A DNA stretch of 24,034 nucleotides from JAWLEV01 sp041685915 (lineage in GTDB: Bacteria > Chloroflexota > Anaerolineae > UBA1429), in the NCBI GenBank assembly GCA_041685915.1, contig JAWLEV010000041.1, forward strand, positions 1 to 24,034, written 5' to 3'. The position numbers were made by a program, and so were the translations under genes. Every line of letters starts with the position of its first letter. Positions within the stretch are counted from its first letter, which is position 1. The notes under the pieces are model-generated. The model had not been told where the DNA came from. It saw nothing but the letters and a program-made list of their open reading frames with translations, and did not search any database. Positions 21,579-24,034 of the stretch are shown here, piece by piece.

Positions 21579-22649
21579 TCAGTAACCGTGGCCCGCTTCG
21601 CAATTCCATATTCTGAGCCCATAGCGACTGAGATAGATGGGGATGTTTTGAAAGAGGGGGTTCGTCTCCTCGATGGCATGGATCATGGCCCGTTTGCGGC
21701 TCATGGATGGGCCGCTCAAGATGGTCAGCGAGCCTCCCTCGCCCCCGGCCCCATTTACTTTCCAGCCCAGGGCTCCGTATTCGCGGCAAATGTCGATGAT
21801 CTGCTTGGCATCGCCGCTGATCAGTTTGGGATGCAGCGCCTGCTGAGCCTCCGTATTGGCGATCATGGTCTCGCCCAAAGCGGCAAAATCCCCAGCATAG
21901 ATGGCGTCCCGGGAACGCCCCGCCGTCTGCCGCAGGGCTTCCAGTTTAGGATTCTCTGGTCCGGCGTTCTCGAGCCCCTCGATAACCATCTCGTGCACCT
22001 GTGAGGAGCTGTGGGAACGTCCCAAAAAGATGAGGCACAGCCGACGCTCCAGTTCCCACCAGATAGAATTGGGCACATTGATGGAGGATACGGCCGCATA
22101 GGGATAGTTGAACATCTCGATATAATTTATGCCTCCAAAGGCCGCACAGAGCTGGTCCTGGATGCCGCTCTGTTGGTCAAGGATGTCCGTCTCTATCTTG
22201 TGGGCGGCATAGGCCACCTCCAGAGGTGTCTTGCGCCCCGGTGTGAGATAGTCCAGGGCGCCGATCAAAGCCACAGTGACCGAAGCCGACGTGCCCGTGG
22301 AACATCCCGCCGGTGCCTCGGAAAAGATGGAGATGTGTACTGACAGTTCCTCGGGTACGCCCATATAGTCGATGGCCGCTTCCAATAGGGGATGGTGTAT
22401 CCACTCGTGGCGCTCGCTGCGGGGGAAGACGGCATAGCGCTGTCCAAAGTTCTCGGCATTCAAGATCACGCGGTGCTCCAACGTATTGCGAGGATATACC
22501 GCTATCTGCACCTCGACATAAGGATATACCCCAATGTTAAAAATGGTCCCGTGTTCTGCAAACCAGGTATCGGTCCAACCCCCGTTGTCGCAGATTCTGA
22601 TGGGGGCCACGCTGTTCACGATGCGTTCGGGGCGTGTTTTCTTGGGCAT
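21579..22649 (-). CDS. GHMP-family sugar kinase (fucokinase / heptose kinase-like)
   Basis: 356 residues. Motif 1 (APIRICDNGGWTDTWFAEHG) is the sugar-binding 'R-x-x-x-x-G-G-x-x-D' found in L-fucokinase and D-glycero-D-manno-heptose kinase HddA. The phosphate loop is EAPAGCSTGTSASVTVAL (111-128), where most GHMP kinases read P-x-x-x-G-L-G-S-S-A. SGIQDQ (161-166) supplies the catalytic Asp, and NGAGGEGGSL (299-308) is motif 3. GAGGAG lies 8 nt before the ATG. It follows the membrane protein gene by 29 bp on the same strand. It could phosphorylate fucose, a heptose or a related sugar for salvage or glycan synthesis. Confidence 0.87.
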   Translation of the reverse strand: MPKKTRPERIVNSVAPIRICDNGGWTDTWFAEHGTIFNIGVYPYVEVQIAVYPRNTLEHRVILNAENFGQRYAVFPRSERHEWIHHPLLEAAIDYMGVPEELSVHISIFSEAPAGCSTGTSASVTVALIGALDYLTPGRKTPLEVAYAAHKIETDILDQQSGIQDQLCAAFGGINYIEMFNYPYAAVSSINVPNSIWWELERRLCLIFLGRSHSSSQVHEMVIEGLENAGPENPKLEALRQTAGRSRDAIYAGDFAALGETMIANTEAQQALHPKLISGDAKQIIDICREYGALGWKVNGAGGEGGSLTILSGPSMSRKRAMIHAIEETNPLFQNIPIYLSRYGLRIWNCEAGHGY

Positions 22650-22678
22650 GTGCTATACTCCTCTCCGAATATCGTGAT

Positions 22679-24034
22679 CTATTTCGCGATGGATACGGTT
22701 CCCAGTTGTGTTTGGTAAGGTTGGATATAGTGCGCTTCCGTTCCCGGTGGGGCGTGAGACAGTTGTATTTCCATCAGTAATTTGTATTCACCTGATGGCG
22801 CATCTCCCGGGAGGGGGCGCCACTGTTTGAGCACAAGACCCTCTTCCCAATCGCGTTCGTCCAAACCAAGCCCGTTGCAGCAGGCGATCCAGGTGGTCCT
22901 TTCTCCCGTTGCAGCCTGGGCCTGTAGGCAGGTATACAGCTGACGTTCTTTCCTTTGCTCCGGTAAGGGAAGGGAGGAAAAGGTCCAATAAGTGATCAGG
23001 GCGGTGCTCTGCGAGTTCCATTCATAGCCGATGAGCTGTGGCCCGGCGTCGGAGGTCCAAGCATTCCGTTCCTGTATGGTCTCCAGTATATCCTGAACCC
23101 CTTTTGCCTCCACAACTTTCAACCGAAGCCTGTGTCCATTGGGAAGCAGAACCGCGCCACGTTCCGCTGCTCCGAGTTTTTGTACGGTGTCCTCTGCCAA
23201 GGGAGCGGGATGGGTGAACAGATAGATGCCCGGACGTCCGGCGGGTAGGGGAACGCTGGGGCATTCGTCCTGAGATAGGAATACCGTCTTTAGGCGGGAT
23301 CCAGTCAGATAGGACAATGGTCCCGCGACAGGTGCCTTGGCACTATTTTCCTTTGTGATGATCCAGGCCTGATCCCCTCCTGTCTCTCTGACCTCACGGC
23401 ATACCAAATTCGCTGCCTGTTTCCAAAAGCGGTAGGGAATGCCATAGGCCTCTCCCGTATCATGGCGAGGCAAAAAGTCATACAAATAAGCGATGGCATA
23501 GGCATTCCAAAGGATAAAGAGCAGGCAGAGAAGGTATAGACCCAAGCGCAAGCCTAATGTCCACCAAAAACCATTCAGACGTTGCCCGGTACACAGACTC
23601 ACCCCCCTGTCGATAAGCAGGCCCATTGCCAGAAATCCCCAGGGATAAAGAATGACCAGGCAGCGGGGCTCCAAAGGACCCGGCTGCAGACCCGTAGCCA
23701 GCAGTGATCCCCACAGAAAGACAGCGGGGATGGCATATCTGGCGTGATCCTCGCCGTTTTTCCAGTGACCCCAGGCATGAATGGTCAGGACGGCCATGCT
23801 GGGTAGGGATAACAGAAAGAGCAGGCCCTCCAGTTGTGCTATATGGAGAAAGGGTGAGGAGATCAGTTGAAAGGCCGTATCCGAGGGGGCGACCAGCCTG
23901 GACAGTTCCTGACCGGAGTGAAGCCATGTGGCCACATACAGACCGCGTTGTGCTGACAGCGTGTCCGTTCTCATAAGTAGTCGTTGCAGGTGGGGACGAA
24001 GATCGGTAAAGCGAGCCAGGTTCTGCTCATGAAG
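22679..24034 (-). CDS. Polytopic membrane protein, glycosyltransferase-like (N-terminus beyond window)
   Basis: The frame is open to the right edge, so 451 residues are seen and the N-terminus is missing; the first internal ATG (23974) is not a supported start. Counting from that ATG, hydrophobic segments lie at about 50-68, 80-97, 104-122 and 139-164, followed by a soluble C-terminal region of about 265 residues with PAGRPGIYLFTHPA and ITYWTFSSL. The layout (multi-helix N-part ending in a short loop such as GLQPGPLEPRCLVILYPW, then an extracytoplasmic domain) suggests a PMT/ArnT-like (GT39/GT83-type) membrane glycosyltransferase. No catalytic motif is visible in this part, so the call is tentative. 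It is co-directional with the GHMP kinase. Confidence 0.7.
   Translation of the reverse strand, partial: LHEQNLARFTDLRPHLQRLLMRTDTLSAQRGLYVATWLHSGQELSRLVAPSDTAFQLISSPFLHIAQLEGLLFLLSLPSMAVLTIHAWGHWKNGEDHARYAIPAVFLWGSLLATGLQPGPLEPRCLVILYPWGFLAMGLLIDRGVSLCTGQRLNGFWWTLGLRLGLYLLCLLFILWNAYAIAYLYDFLPRHDTGEAYGIPYRFWKQAANLVCREVRETGGDQAWIITKENSAKAPVAGPLSYLTGSRLKTVFLSQDECPSVPLPAGRPGIYLFTHPAPLAEDTVQKLGAAERGAVLLPNGHRLRLKVVEAKGVQDILETIQERNAWTSDAGPQLIGYEWNSQSTALITYWTFSSLPLPEQRKERQLYTCLQAQAATGERTTWIACCNGLGLDERDWEEGLVLKQWRPLPGDAPSGEYKLLMEIQLSHAPPGTEAHYIQPYQTQLGTVSIAK

Overview
The window looks like a bacterial chromosome segment of moderate G+C with dense genes and short intergenic gaps. Most genes have GGAG/GGAGG-type ribosome binding sites 4-10 nt upstream, TTG and GTG starts are common, and many promoters have a near-consensus TTGACA and TATAAT 17 bp apart. 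The gene content (tungsten-type aldehyde:ferredoxin oxidoreductase, RpiR regulator, two Gfo/Idh/MocA oxidoreductases, cysteine-type sulfatase, URO-D-like protein, RraA-like protein, DUF1015) suggests an anaerobic or facultative carbohydrate degrader. Chloroflexota (Anaerolineae-like) is my best guess, held loosely. There is no rRNA, tRNA, CRISPR array, transposase or phage gene.

Left part (1-6801): an RraA-like gene cut by the window edge; a nitroreductase; a minus-strand operon of DUF1015 protein, phosphoglycerate dehydrogenase (serA) and a Gfo/Idh oxidoreductase; and a divergent Cys/Met-metabolism PLP enzyme. The DUF1015-serA leader holds a consensus promoter followed by mutually exclusive stems ending in a U-rich terminator, which is the layout of a transcription attenuator.

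Middle part (6869-15082): an apparent sugar-acid catabolic island. It contains an enolase-superfamily dehydratase/racemase and a divergent cytoplasmic sulfatase sharing a 10+10 bp inverted-repeat operator, a PfkB-type 2-keto-3-deoxygluconate-like kinase with a DapA/KDG-aldolase-like lyase, an AOR-family oxidoreductase with its own operator, and an RpiR/SIS regulator. A probable free-standing structured RNA of about 205 nt, 6S-like in outline, lies between the AOR gene and the regulator, with its own promoter and terminator.

Right part (15211-24034): a metallo-beta-lactamase-fold hydrolase, a small unknown acidic protein, a small two-helix membrane protein, a pyruvate-kinase-C-terminal-domain-like protein, a URO-D-like protein, a second Gfo/Idh oxidoreductase followed by an aldo/keto reductase, a GHMP sugar kinase, and a polytopic membrane protein running off the right edge.

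The less ordinary features are the attenuator-like leader (5221-5409), the structured RNA (14042-14250), three long perfect hairpins with 5-nt loops and no U-tract at gene ends, and ligand substitutions in the AOR (Cys to Asp) and the MBL protein (His to Asn).
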